Made by a program: the position numbers and the translations under genes. A DNA stretch of 49,373 nucleotides from Terriglobia bacterium (GTDB lineage Bacteria > Acidobacteriota > Terriglobia > Bryobacterales > Bryobacteraceae), in NCBI GenBank assembly GCA_025358575.1, contig JANYJA010000012.1, positions 1 through 49,373 on the forward strand, read 5' to 3'. The notes beneath the pieces were generated by a model that made no database searches, was not told where the DNA came from, and saw only the letters and a list, made by a program, of their open reading frames with translations. Each line of letters starts with the position of its first letter. Position 1 is the first letter of the stretch. Below, in pieces: positions 35,538-44,430 of the stretch.

Positions 35538-38500
35538 TTAAAAGCTAAATCTGGCTTGTAGTTCCACCACGCGTCCCGCGAGAGCCGTGTCGGCTCGGCC
35601 GAAGAAGGTATTGTTGTCGGCGAAGGTGCCAGGGCTGAAAAAGCGGAACGGCGATAGATTCAGCTTGTTGAAAGCGTTGTAGAGGTTCGCGCGCAATTCA
35701 AGATTGGCGGCTTCGCCCAAGTGAAACGAAGACAGGCGAGTCTGTTTCACAAGGCTGAGATCCGTTGAAAAATAGCGCGGGCCGCGAAACACATTGCGGC
35801 CAATTCCAGGAGGCCCAGCTTTGGTGAAATCGAAATACTTAGCGCCGCCGCCAGGGAAGTTGCCGCCTGGGCGAATGAACTCATCGTTCGAAGTGTCGTG
35901 GAGCGCGCCGCCGAAGTACGCGATCGGTCGCGTGGGGCCGATGGAAGGTCCACCGGGAGTGCTGACGGACTGGCCGGATTTCGGAGTCCATGGAAAGCCG
36001 GTATGAGCAGTGACGATGGGGTTGATCTCCCATCCACCTAAAAGCGCTCCAGCGATACCTTGGCGGCTTCGGAAGATAGGCAGATCCCAGATCGCGGAAA
36101 AATTGAAATTGTGCGTGGCGTCGAAATCCGAAGGCCCGCGCTCGCTCTTCAGATCCTGCGGGTAGGTTTGATTAGTCTCCGCGCCGGGTCCGCCGTAAGA
36201 GAGTGTGTCGATACTCTTGGACCACGTGTAGTTCGCCTGGAACTGGATACCCTGCGCGAACTGGCGTGAGAGTCGGACATTCAGAGCGTTGAAGTTCGAA
36301 TTGACATCCGGCTGCGGGAAGAAAACCGGGCCAAACGCCGGGTTATTCGGGTACAGGAAGTTCTGGTTCACTAATCGAATCAATTTGTGGTCGGTACTGC
36401 CCTGAAAACCGACGCCTGCGACGAGTTTGGCGGGAAGGCTGTACTCGAATCCAAATGAGTAGATGTAAGCGTAACCGTTGGGCAAATGCTGCGGCGCTCC
36501 CCAGATTTCAACGGTCCGGTTTAGCGGGCCGCCCGTCTTCGGGTCGATACCGGTGGCGAGCCCCGGATTCACGGGATAACTAAATGGCGACTTGCTGGAA
36601 CCGAGAGTATACAGGATTTGTCCGTTTGCATAGGGACTGTCGGGGAACCCGCAGCAGAGGCCATATCTTGCGAATAACGGAGGATTCCCTCTTGTGTTGC
36701 TGAACAGGACATTGGGAATCCGATTGAAATAGATTCCGAAGCCGCCACGGACCACAAGTTTCTTGGAAAGAAAATCGGGGTTATAAGCAAAGCCAAAACG
36801 GGGCGCGACGTTGTTGCCATCGGAGTTAAATAGCTTCTTAACCGGGACCAGCCGGGAGTCGATCAGTCCGTGCGGGCCGAACACCAAATTGGTGATGCGA
36901 TTTTGCTTTTCAGTGAGGGGGGTGAATAGTTCCCAGCGGAGCCCAATATTGAAGGTGAGGTTGGGACTTGCTTTCCAGTCGTCCTGAACATATTCAGCCC
37001 AGTCGCTGGTGCGGAAATAACGCTGGGCATCGGCGGGAGCGCCAGTGATTGGGCTGGCATTGATGCCTTCGTACACCGGCGTATCGTTGGCGAGGTTGAA
37101 CAGGCCAACGAAGGAATAAATTGGGCGGGCGCCTCCAACTAGATTGTTATTGTCTTGTTCCTTGCGGTACTCAAGCCCGAACTTGAGCGAATGGTTGCCG
37201 AGAATTTTGGTCAGGTTATCGCGGAACTCAAATGTATTCTGGGCAAAGATGCCTGGCGTGGTCTCGCCCTGCTGCGCGCCAAACCGAATTCGGTCGAACG
37301 GAAGGCCTTCTACCTCGATCCGCGGGATACCGAAATTTGTGTTCGACGAGGCACTCACTTGGTTGAATGAAAATCGGGTGGCATTGAAACGGATTTCATT
37401 GAACACCGTGGGCGAGAAAATATGGTTGTAAGTGATAGTCGCCGCGGAGTTCAAGGGCTTATTGGTCAAGTCTGCCATGGGGCGGCTGCGCCCGCCAGCA
37501 TCGCTACCGAGGTCGTCCCGGTGGGAGAAGTAAGTGCTGATGGCCACCGAATCGTTTCCGTGAGTGTAATCAAGACGCCCGTTGTACTGGTCGCCATGAG
37601 ATCGATTGGGCAATGCAAGCTGAGCGTATTGAATGTCTGGAACTCCGTCAAGGCCGCCGCCGCTCGTGCCAGTATACTTTCCGCGAGCTCCGGTGATGGA
37701 ACCGATGTCGAGACCGCCCGAAACTTGCTGGCACTGCGTGGAATTGAATGCCGACGGGCACGGCACTGTAAGCACGCTCAATATTCGCGGCATGATCCCT
37801 GGGGAATTAAATACCTTTGCCGTCACGCCATCGGGGCGGGCCGACAAAACTGCTTGCCGGTATTGGGGCGTTTCGATAAAGGCATTGACGGAGTCGTTGC
37901 TATTATTTCGCAGCCCCTCGTAAGAGGCGAAGAAGAACAGCTTGTCTTTCAGAATAGGCCCGCCTAAACTTCCGCCAAATTGGCGCAAGTTGTTATTCAC
38001 GCGGACTGGCGGGGCATTCACCCCTCCATAGCGATTGTATGCATTCAGTTTGGGGCTGTTGTATTTGAAAAATCCGCTGCCATGAAACCTGTCGGTGCCA
38101 TTCTGCGAAACTACTTCAATCTGGGCACCGGAATTCCGGCCGTATTCGGAGGAGTAGGCGTTTGAACTAACTTTAATCTCCTTGATCGACTCCTGGTTCG
38201 GAGTAACTACCGCGGCGCCGCCGTACCCAAGACTATTCACGCTGACACCGTCAATCTCAAAGTTGTTTTCTGAAACGCGCTGACCATTGGCGGAGATCGG
38301 AACCTGATTTTCGGTTTGGAAGATGGAACTATTCGATCCGCCGGGGCCCGTTGTGTTGGGCAGGCCGGACGAGAGTCCCGCGCCAGACCTGGCGCCATCG
38401 CCGAAGATTCCTGGCGTCAAGCGCAACAGCTCATAGGGATCGCGGCCAATCTGTGGCAGGCCTTTGATTTCGCGGTTGGAAATCGAGCGGGATACGTCGG

Positions 38501-38888
38501 CTGTTTCCGTTTGTAAATCTGGCGTCGAATCGCTTGTAACGGTGATGGCCTGGGTCACTTCGCCAGGAGGAAGCGTAACGTTTACACCTAGCATTGTCTC
38601 GGCGCTAACGGCGACGTTCTCAACGGTTACTTTTTGAAATGCCGCGCGCTCGGCAATTAGCGTGTAGCGGCCCGGTGCAAGGCCGGTAAAAGTATAAAAT
38701 CCGTCCGCGTTGCTGGTTGTGGTTTGCTGCCGGCGGGTCTCACTGCTCGTTAAGGTGAGCGTGGCTGCCGGAATGGCTCCCCCGCTCGAATCGACAACAG
38801 AACCTTGAACCCCGGCGCGAAATTGCGCAAAGAGAGTTGCGCAGCTTACAAACAGAAAAACAAAAAAAAGCGTACGACTGGGACGCAT
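35538..38888 (-). CDS. Oar-like TonB-dependent outer-membrane receptor
   Basis: The product is about 1116 aa from ATG 38888, which has AGGAGG 4 nt upstream. A signal peptide (LFFVFLFVSCATLFA) is followed by a carboxypeptidase-regulatory/CNA-B-like domain (QGSVVDSSGGAIPAATLTL … GFYTFTGLAPGRYTL). A plug domain (SRSISNREIKGLP…) and a long outer-membrane beta-barrel follow, ending in a terminal Phe (LQARFSF). This architecture is a hallmark of Acidobacteria. It likely imports a glycan or other large ligand. It leads a set of glycosidase genes, so a sugar ligand is probable. Confidence 0.95.
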   Translation of the reverse strand: MRPSRTLFFVFLFVSCATLFAQFRAGVQGSVVDSSGGAIPAATLTLTSSETRRQQTTTSNADGFYTFTGLAPGRYTLIAERAAFQKVTVENVAVSAETMLGVNVTLPPGEVTQAITVTSDSTPDLQTETADVSRSISNREIKGLPQIGRDPYELLRLTPGIFGDGARSGAGLSSGLPNTTGPGGSNSSIFQTENQVPISANGQRVSENNFEIDGVSVNSLGYGGAAVVTPNQESIKEIKVSSNAYSSEYGRNSGAQIEVVSQNGTDRFHGSGFFKYNSPKLNAYNRYGGVNAPPVRVNNNLRQFGGSLGGPILKDKLFFFASYEGLRNNSNDSVNAFIETPQYRQAVLSARPDGVTAKVFNSPGIMPRILSVLTVPCPSAFNSTQCQQVSGGLDIGSITGARGKYTGTSGGGLDGVPDIQYAQLALPNRSHGDQYNGRLDYTHGNDSVAISTYFSHRDDLGSDAGGRSRPMADLTNKPLNSAATITYNHIFSPTVFNEIRFNATRFSFNQVSASSNTNFGIPRIEVEGLPFDRIRFGAQQGETTPGIFAQNTFEFRDNLTKILGNHSLKFGLEYRKEQDNNNLVGGARPIYSFVGLFNLANDTPVYEGINASPITGAPADAQRYFRTSDWAEYVQDDWKASPNLTFNIGLRWELFTPLTEKQNRITNLVFGPHGLIDSRLVPVKKLFNSDGNNVAPRFGFAYNPDFLSKKLVVRGGFGIYFNRIPNVLFSNTRGNPPLFARYGLCCGFPDSPYANGQILYTLGSSKSPFSYPVNPGLATGIDPKTGGPLNRTVEIWGAPQHLPNGYAYIYSFGFEYSLPAKLVAGVGFQGSTDHKLIRLVNQNFLYPNNPAFGPVFFPQPDVNSNFNALNVRLSRQFAQGIQFQANYTWSKSIDTLSYGGPGAETNQTYPQDLKSERGPSDFDATHNFNFSAIWDLPIFRSRQGIAGALLGGWEINPIVTAHTGFPWTPKSGQSVSTPGGPSIGPTRPIAYFGGALHDTSNDEFIRPGGNFPGGGAKYFDFTKAGPPGIGRNVFRGPRYFSTDLSLVKQTRLSSFHLGEAANLELRANLYNAFNKLNLSPFRFFSPGTFADNNTFFGRADTALAGRVVELQARFSF

Positions 38889-38919
38889 GTGGCCTCCTGA
38901 GCTATGAAATCCTGTGCCA

Positions 38920-38948
38920 ATTATAAGCATCTGCGATGCGAGTTTGAC
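38920..38948 (-). promoter_or_regulatory. Predicted promoter of the TonB receptor operon
   Basis: A perfect TATAAT lies at 38925-38920 on the minus strand, 31 nt before the ATG. A weak -35 (GTCAAA at 38948-38943) sits 17 bp further upstream. It would give a leader of about 25 nt containing the AGGAGG site. The poor -35 suggests activator dependence, which is inference. Confidence 0.45.
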
Positions 38949-39003
38949 CACGGCAGGAAGCCCTGGAATGTATAAACAGTTACAATCTGCTTGCGCGCGA
39001 GAT

Positions 39004-40101
39004 CTAACGCGAGGGCTTGCCTAACACGCAAAGGGGATCGCCAATCACAATATTCATCCAGCTCACCGCGGGTATTGAAAGGTAGTAACTCTCGGCCAGA
39101 TTCCGACCACTATAATATGCGGGCAATAAGAAATCCGGCCGGGGGGTGAGGTGCAGGTAAGGCTCGTAGACGTGCCCAGAGCAGCCGGTTGCCCCGGAAT
39201 GAATGTAATCCGCGGAAAGAGTTTGCGGCGCGCCGGCAAACCAAGAGGCTTGGTTTGGCCATGTACCCAATGTCCAACTCGCGGGAGGACGCGCAAAGGT
39301 GCGGCCGTTAGTCGAAACAAACTCGGTGACGATGGCGCCCGGAAGCCAGCGAAAGTTCAGGTCGCGCGTCTTGCGGTCGGGGTCATTTGATCCCCATGAC
39401 GCATATCCGATCACGTCCTTCTGGCCCATGACGACAGTCCCAGTGTCTTCCAGGAAAACACGGTCCTTTGGCAGCTTTTCGGCGGCCGCGCGAAGCCAGC
39501 CGTTGCCCGGCAAATTGTTATCCGCCCGAAGATCCACCACGAACTTGCCGGTGTTGCGAGCTTCCAAAGAGCGGTCAATCAAACCGCGAACGTCTTCGTA
39601 ATCGTAGCCGGCTAACCGGGTCACCAAGTAGATGGGTGCCGCGGTATGGTTGAATGCGGCCTCGCGCTGCCCAAAAAAAGGGTTTCGCAGCGGGCCGGAA
39701 AGCTCGTGCGGCTTGCCCTTCAACTGGGAATATAGCAGAGTCAACTCGGAATCGACCGAGGCGGCATCGCTTTCGAGCGCGGTCCCCGAGCCGGATATTT
39801 TCAGAGGCACGCCGAGGGTAGTAGCGATGTAATAGATTTGTTCCTCCAGATGCTGCTTTCGCAGGAAAGCGGCAATGACCGCTTCGATCTTATTACTGTA
39901 GTTATCGCGAGAAATTTCTTCTTGCGGGGAGACGTCTATGATGCAAACGTTGGCCGGCGGCAGAAGACGCCTGTGGGCGTAGTAAGCTCCGATTTTTTGC
40001 GAGACGGAAGATTGCTTGTTGACAATGAGGAGAACGCGGCTGCTATCCTGTGCCACTAGAGCCGTGCCGAAAAGCAGCGTGGAAAGGGCGCAACAATACA
40101 C
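39004..40101 (-). CDS. TIGR03790 family exported protein
   Basis: The 365-aa product starts with GTG 40101 and a short signal peptide (ALSTLLFGTALVAQ). The features of TIGR03790 are present: IGAYYAHRRLLPPANVCIIDV, YIATTLGVPLKI, YLVTRLAGYDYEDVRGLIDRSL, GATGCSGHVYEPYLHLTP and SWMNIVIGDPLC. The family is found in Acidobacteria, Planctomycetes and some others; its function is unknown. It is divergent from a LysR-family gene over 63 bp, which may be a shared control region. Confidence 0.9.
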   Translation of the reverse strand: MYCCALSTLLFGTALVAQDSSRVLLIVNKQSSVSQKIGAYYAHRRLLPPANVCIIDVSPQEEISRDNYSNKIEAVIAAFLRKQHLEEQIYYIATTLGVPLKISGSGTALESDAASVDSELTLLYSQLKGKPHELSGPLRNPFFGQREAAFNHTAAPIYLVTRLAGYDYEDVRGLIDRSLEARNTGKFVVDLRADNNLPGNGWLRAAAEKLPKDRVFLEDTGTVVMGQKDVIGYASWGSNDPDRKTRDLNFRWLPGAIVTEFVSTNGRTFARPPASWTLGTWPNQASWFAGAPQTLSADYIHSGATGCSGHVYEPYLHLTPRPDFLLPAYYSGRNLAESYYLSIPAVSWMNIVIGDPLCVLGKPSR

Positions 40102-40164
40102 TCTGTTACAATACTCGACTAGAACCCAAGCCGAGAGAAATTAAATTTTTGAATTGTCTCTATC

Positions 40165-41100
40165 ATGGATTTTGATCAGCTCCATACATTTCTGGAAATT
40201 GTCAGGCTTAAAAGTTTCTCTAAAGCGGCCCAGACTTGCTATCGCACGCAACCGGCCATCAGCGCACAGATCCGCCAACTGGAGCAAGATCTAAAAACCG
40301 AGCTTTTTGAAAGATTTGGAAGCCGAATTTCACTGACCACGGCCGGGAAGATTTTTAGCGAATATGCCGAGCAGATTCTGGAACTCCGGCGCCGCGCGCA
40401 GGATGCGCTGCATGAATTGGAGCTAGTTCCTCGCGGCGAATTGGTGATTGCAGCCAACGAAGCCACCTGCATTTACATGCTGCCCGGGGTCTTTTCGGAA
40501 TACAAAAAACAATTTCCGGCGGTGCAGCTTCAGGTCAACCGCTCTTACGGCGCGCGCGTGGTGGAAGCGGTGATGGAGAATGTGGCTGATTTCGGTTTGG
40601 TGCAATTGCCCATCGGTGAAAAGCGTATAGAGGTTGTGGACATATATAGAGATGAAATTCGCGTGATCATGCCCGCGCGACATCCCCTTGGGGACGGAGC
40701 CGTGGTGACTTGTGAGGATATCGCGAAATATCCTCTGCTGCTGCCCAAATCGGGAACGACTCGGGCGCGCCTCGACATCTGGCTGGAGCCGGTGCAGGAT
40801 AAAATCCAAGTGTCGATGGAGCTCGATTCCACGGAGATGATGAAGCGATTTGTGAACGCCGGTTTGGGTGTTTCATTCCTGGCGGTTTCAAATTGCCGTG
40901 AAGACATTCAGGCCGGCAAACTTCGGGCCGTTTCGCTGGGGCCAGAGCCGATGGCCCGCAGGCTAGGCCTGATCTATCGCAAAGATAAGGCTCTTTCCAA
41001 AGCCGCGCTGGGCTTCATTCAAGTGGTTTTGAATCATTTCGGTGACGCCAAGCCGCGGATCGAAACGGCGATCAAAGTGCCATCGGTAGTCGCCGGCTAA
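40165..41100 (+). CDS. LysR-family transcriptional regulator (CysB-like layout)
   Basis: This 311-aa protein has an N-terminal winged helix-turn-helix (LKSFSKAAQTCYRTQPAISAQIRQLEQ) and the LTTAGKIFSEYAEQIL linker helix. The effector domain starts with GELVIAANEATCIYMLP. The ligand is unknown. It may control the divergent TIGR03790 gene or its own operon. It is followed at 4 nt by a zinc-ribbon protein gene, so it probably heads a four-gene operon. Confidence 0.93.
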   Translation: MDFDQLHTFLEIVRLKSFSKAAQTCYRTQPAISAQIRQLEQDLKTELFERFGSRISLTTAGKIFSEYAEQILELRRRAQDALHELELVPRGELVIAANEATCIYMLPGVFSEYKKQFPAVQLQVNRSYGARVVEAVMENVADFGLVQLPIGEKRIEVVDIYRDEIRVIMPARHPLGDGAVVTCEDIAKYPLLLPKSGTTRARLDIWLEPVQDKIQVSMELDSTEMMKRFVNAGLGVSFLAVSNCREDIQAGKLRAVSLGPEPMARRLGLIYRKDKALSKAALGFIQVVLNHFGDAKPRIETAIKVPSVVAG

Positions 41101-41104
41101 TTCA

Positions 41105-41560
41105 ATGCTTTGTCCTCAGTGCAATGAGCATTTTCCTGGATCCTCCTCAGGCAGTTGTCCGCGCTGTGGAATGGCATGTGCGCGGACCACATCCGGCGTT
41201 CTGAAAACATCCACTATCCTGATTTCCGCGGACGATGTGGATGGCACCTATCGATCGATTCGCGATGTTCCGCCGAAGCTGCGCAAGCGATTGATTGAGT
41301 GCACCAGCTCGTCGAACGCCGCGACGATCCTGATTGCGGACCGCGCGGGGCGCGAACAGATATCGAACGCCATCCGCAACTTGCCGGCTCAAGAACGTCG
41401 CAAGCTTGAGGAAACGGCGCTGGGATCGATTCTGACGGGAGGTCTTGACGACCTTGCCGCGCGATCCCGTTTTCGGATTTCGGCAGCTCAGGCCGCGGCG
41501 CTGGCCATCGCGATTGCCGGCGGCGCGATGACGTGGGCATTGTGCGTGCACCAGTGGTGA
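41105..41560 (+). CDS. Zinc-ribbon protein with C-terminal membrane anchor
   Basis: The 151-aa product has an N-terminal zinc ribbon (CPQCNEHF … CPRCGMAC). A middle helical region of about 80 residues (LRKRLIECTSSSNAATILIADRAGREQI…) follows, then a single C-terminal membrane helix (AALAIAIAGGAMTWALCV). It is therefore tail-anchored with a cytosolic zinc ribbon. No function is known. It is tightly packed with the LysR gene (4 nt) and the PilZ-like gene (4 nt). Confidence 0.8.
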   Translation: MLCPQCNEHFPGSSSGSCPRCGMACARTTSGVLKTSTILISADDVDGTYRSIRDVPPKLRKRLIECTSSSNAATILIADRAGREQISNAIRNLPAQERRKLEETALGSILTGGLDDLAARSRFRISAAQAAALAIAIAGGAMTWALCVHQW

Positions 41561-41564
41561 ACTA

Positions 41565-41903
41565 GTGCCGGAGTTGGAAAAAAATTCGCCGTTGACGTTC
41601 ACCATCCTTTCGGAACCGGAAATTGTGATGTCGGGGCGCTTCCTGGATCTATCGGAAAAGCGGATCGTGATTTCTACACCGGAGCCCGCGGGCGTGGGGC
41701 AGCCAGTGCAGATTGAAGCTTCCAACACGCTTTGGCTCGGGGAAGTGCGCGATTGCCAGCCGGCGCTGGGCGAATTCGAAGTGCGAGTTGACATCACTCA
41801 TGTGCTTCAGGATCTTGCGGAATTGGCACGGCTCAGCGAGCGCTTTACAGGCCGCCCTGGGACGGACCGCCCGGTAATTCCGATTCCGGCCTTGAGTAAT
41901 TGA
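41565..41903 (+). CDS. PilZ-like small beta-barrel protein
   Basis: The 112-aa product starts with GTG. A six-strand pattern (FTILSEPEIVMSGRFLDLSEKRIVIST … GQPVQIEASNTLWLGEVRDCQPALGEFEVRVDI) resembles a PilZ domain. The c-di-GMP binding RxxxR and (D/N)xSxxG motifs are not evident; 'DLSEKRI' stands where DxSxxG is expected. It may be a divergent, non-binding member or an unrelated barrel. It is immediately followed by rmlD. Confidence 0.65.
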   Translation: MPELEKNSPLTFTILSEPEIVMSGRFLDLSEKRIVISTPEPAGVGQPVQIEASNTLWLGEVRDCQPALGEFEVRVDITHVLQDLAELARLSERFTGRPGTDRPVIPIPALSN

Positions 41904-42764
41904 ATGCCGGGCAGAGCGGTTATTTTCGGAAGTTCGGGTCAACTTGGGGTTGAACTTTGCCGTGAATTGGCGAGCCGTGGCTACGAGCGAAAGGGTTTTG
42001 GACGCGCGGAAATCGATATCTGTGACGCTGCCAAAGTGGAAGAGGCGCTAGCGAGTTTCGATCCCCAGTTTGTGTTCAATTGCGCGGCGTATAACCAGGT
42101 GGATGTCGCCGAGCGCGAACCGCATGCCGCTTATTCCGCGAATGCATTGGGGGTTCGCAATCTCGCTTTGGCGTGCCGCCAGGTGGATGCGCGGCTGATC
42201 CACTATTCGACCGACTACGTGTTCGATGGAACAGCGGGTCGCCCTTACACCGAGGTGGACGCCACGCATCCGCTAGGCGCTTATGCGGTCTCAAAGCTCG
42301 CCGGTGAAATGTATGCCGAAGCTTATCTGGAGAAGCCGCTCATCATCCGGACGTCGGGCGTTTTCGGGCCGGCAGCCGCGCACACGAATCGCGGGAATTT
42401 TGTTGAATTGATGTTGCGGCTCGCGACAAGGGGTCAACCCATTCGCGTGGTGGAAGATCACGTCGCGTCACCGACCTATGCGCCCGCTTTGGCGGCGCGC
42501 TCCGTGGATTTAGTTGAGCGGGGGGAATCGGGAACATTTCATATCGGGGGCGGCACATCGATTTCCTGGTTTGACTTCGCGCGCCAAATCTTCGAGGAGG
42601 CGGGAGTGAAGCCGGAACTGCATGCCACCGATGAGCGCGAGTATCGCACGCCCGCGCGCCGCCCGAAATTTTCGGCGCTGGACAACGCGAGAATGAATCA
42701 ACTTAAGTTGTCGGCAATGCCGGCCTTGCCACAGGCGCTTAAAGAATACTTCTCGCGGCGATAG
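41904..42764 (+). CDS. rmlD: dTDP-4-dehydrorhamnose reductase
   Basis: The 286-aa product fits the usual length. It makes the last step of dTDP-L-rhamnose synthesis. GSSGQLGVELC is the cofactor motif, STDYVFDG and YAVSKLAGE include the catalytic YxxxK, and RTSGVFGP and VEDHVASPTYAPALA are typical. It starts directly after the preceding stop. Other rml genes are not in the window, so substrate identity rests on the family alone. Confidence 0.92.
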   Translation: MPGRAVIFGSSGQLGVELCRELASRGYERKGFGRAEIDICDAAKVEEALASFDPQFVFNCAAYNQVDVAEREPHAAYSANALGVRNLALACRQVDARLIHYSTDYVFDGTAGRPYTEVDATHPLGAYAVSKLAGEMYAEAYLEKPLIIRTSGVFGPAAAHTNRGNFVELMLRLATRGQPIRVVEDHVASPTYAPALAARSVDLVERGESGTFHIGGGTSISWFDFARQIFEEAGVKPELHATDEREYRTPARRPKFSALDNARMNQLKLSAMPALPQALKEYFSRR

Positions 42765-42766
42765 CG

Positions 42767-43753
42767 CTACTTATCGTCAGGCCGCATCGCGTAATACCCC
42801 TTGCGAGCCTGCACCTTTAAATCTTTATCGTTGGTCCGCAGTTCGATCTTGTGATACGAGCCATCCGTCTTCGGATTATTCGAGGAAAAGCCAATGGCAT
42901 ACTGGCTGCGCATCTCCTGCTGCAACTGCTCGAATCCATTTTCCAGAGTGTTCCGGCGATCCACGCGGAACACGCGCCCGCCTGTCTCATCCGACATTTT
43001 CTTTAGATATCCTTCGCCCCCGCCGCCGAATCCCATGCCCGCATGCATGTAGAACCCCGTATCCACGTAGTAGAAGCTGTAGATCACCGCATCCGATTTC
43101 TGCGCGGCTTCCACGGCTTGCTTCAGATTCAACTTGCTGCCCTGGTCGTCGCCGTCGGTAATCAGAACGATTACTTTGCGTCCAACTTCCTTGGCCATCC
43201 GGTCGCTCGCCGCCAAGTATATGGCGTCGTAGAGCACCGTTCCGGCGGGGTGATTCGCCGTGGGCACCGGGCCGGAGTTGATGCCGGAAAAACCGCCATT
43301 TAGGCGCAATTGATCGAGGCCCTCGCGCAGCAGCCGCGGCGATCCGGTAATATCTTGCAGAAGTTCGGAATCGGCCCCGAAGCTGATCAGGAAGGCCACA
43401 TCTTTCTTCTTCAGAACAGAATGGAAAAAGGCGTCGGCGGCGCTTTTCTCGATGCTGATTAGATTTTCCTGACTGCGGCTCACGTCAACAAGCAAGCCTA
43501 TCGTGAGAGGTAGGTCGGTCTCGCGAGAAAAAAATTTGATCGGCTGCTCTTTGCCATCTTCCAATAAATGGAAATCGTCTTTGTTCAGGTTCGAGATCAG
43601 GCCGCCGTGCTTATCGTGTACCGAACAGAGAACGTTGACCAGATTAACGTCAACTTTGATGGGGGCGGGGAGGTCTTCCTCGGCTTTCTGCGCCTGCAAT
43701 GCCAACGCGGCAAAAGCAACCACCGCGACGGCGACAAGAGTCCATTTCTTCAT
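42767..43753 (-). CDS. Exported VWFA-related protein (TIGR03436 type)
   Basis: The 328-aa product has a signal peptide (LVAVAVVAFAALALQA) and an N-terminal region typical of the acidobacterial VWFA family (IKVDVNLVNVLCSVHDKHG, LNKDDFHLLEDGKEQPI, FSRETDLPLTIGLLVD). The MIDAS motif is DVSRS (D90, S92, S94). The C-terminus has the RRNTLENGFEQLQQEMRSQYAIGF segment. This family is almost a phylum mark of Acidobacteria. It is presumably periplasmic and protein-binding. It is convergent with rmlD, 2 nt apart. Confidence 0.93.
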   Translation of the reverse strand: MKKWTLVAVAVVAFAALALQAQKAEEDLPAPIKVDVNLVNVLCSVHDKHGGLISNLNKDDFHLLEDGKEQPIKFFSRETDLPLTIGLLVDVSRSQENLISIEKSAADAFFHSVLKKKDVAFLISFGADSELLQDITGSPRLLREGLDQLRLNGGFSGINSGPVPTANHPAGTVLYDAIYLAASDRMAKEVGRKVIVLITDGDDQGSKLNLKQAVEAAQKSDAVIYSFYYVDTGFYMHAGMGFGGGGEGYLKKMSDETGGRVFRVDRRNTLENGFEQLQQEMRSQYAIGFSSNNPKTDGSYHKIELRTNDKDLKVQARKGYYAMRPDDK

Positions 43754-43794
43754 ACTGATAAAGTTAAAGACGCGGTCCGCCGCAAGTCTGTTTC

Positions 43795-44430
43795 ATGCGC
43801 AAAGCCCTAAAACATCTTAGCCGCGACCCGGTGCTCGCTACCATTATCAAACGAGTTGGACCGTACGCCATGCAGTTTGCGCCTCCGACATTCGAAAATC
43901 TGGTTCGCTCCATCGTCTCCCAGCAGCTCAGCGGACGCGTGGCGGCGGTAATTTTCAAGCGGCTCATCGACGCCATGCCGGACGGCAACATCACGCCCGA
44001 AGGCATTCTAAAGCTTCGCACCGAACGCATGCGCAAGCTTGGGCTTTCCGGCCAGAAGACAATCTACATCCGCGAACTCGCCAAGCACGTTCGCAAACGC
44101 AAGATCGTCTTCGAAGACCTTCCAGACTTGTCCGACGAAGATGTAATTGCGCATCTCACGCAGGTAAAGGGAATCGGGGTTTGGACCGCGCATATGTTCC
44201 TGATGTTCGCGCTGCGCCGAGACAACGTGCTGCCAGTGGGCGACCTGGGCGTGCGCTCCGCGATTCAGAAAGCTTACGGTCTGAGCGAACTGCCAAAGCC
44301 CGCCGAAATTGAGGCTCTGTCGAAGCACTGGCACCCATACTGCTCGGTGGCGTCGTGGTATCTGTGGCGCAGTCTGGATTTCGCCAAGGCAGATCTGCTG
44401 GAAGCTAAGAAGAGACCAGTTTTGTCATAG
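43795..44430 (+). CDS. DNA-3-methyladenine glycosylase II (AlkA-type HhH-GPD)
   Basis: The 211-aa product has the helix-hairpin-helix LTQVKGIGVWTAHMFL and the catalytic Asp D150 in LPVGDLGV. It lacks the 4Fe-4S loop and the N-terminal AlkA domain, so it is the short form. It excises alkylated bases from DNA. It is divergent from the VWFA gene (41 bp) and overlaps the convergent aminotransferase by 26 nt. Confidence 0.92.
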   Translation: MRKALKHLSRDPVLATIIKRVGPYAMQFAPPTFENLVRSIVSQQLSGRVAAVIFKRLIDAMPDGNITPEGILKLRTERMRKLGLSGQKTIYIRELAKHVRKRKIVFEDLPDLSDEDVIAHLTQVKGIGVWTAHMFLMFALRRDNVLPVGDLGVRSAIQKAYGLSELPKPAEIEALSKHWHPYCSVASWYLWRSLDFAKADLLEAKKRPVLS

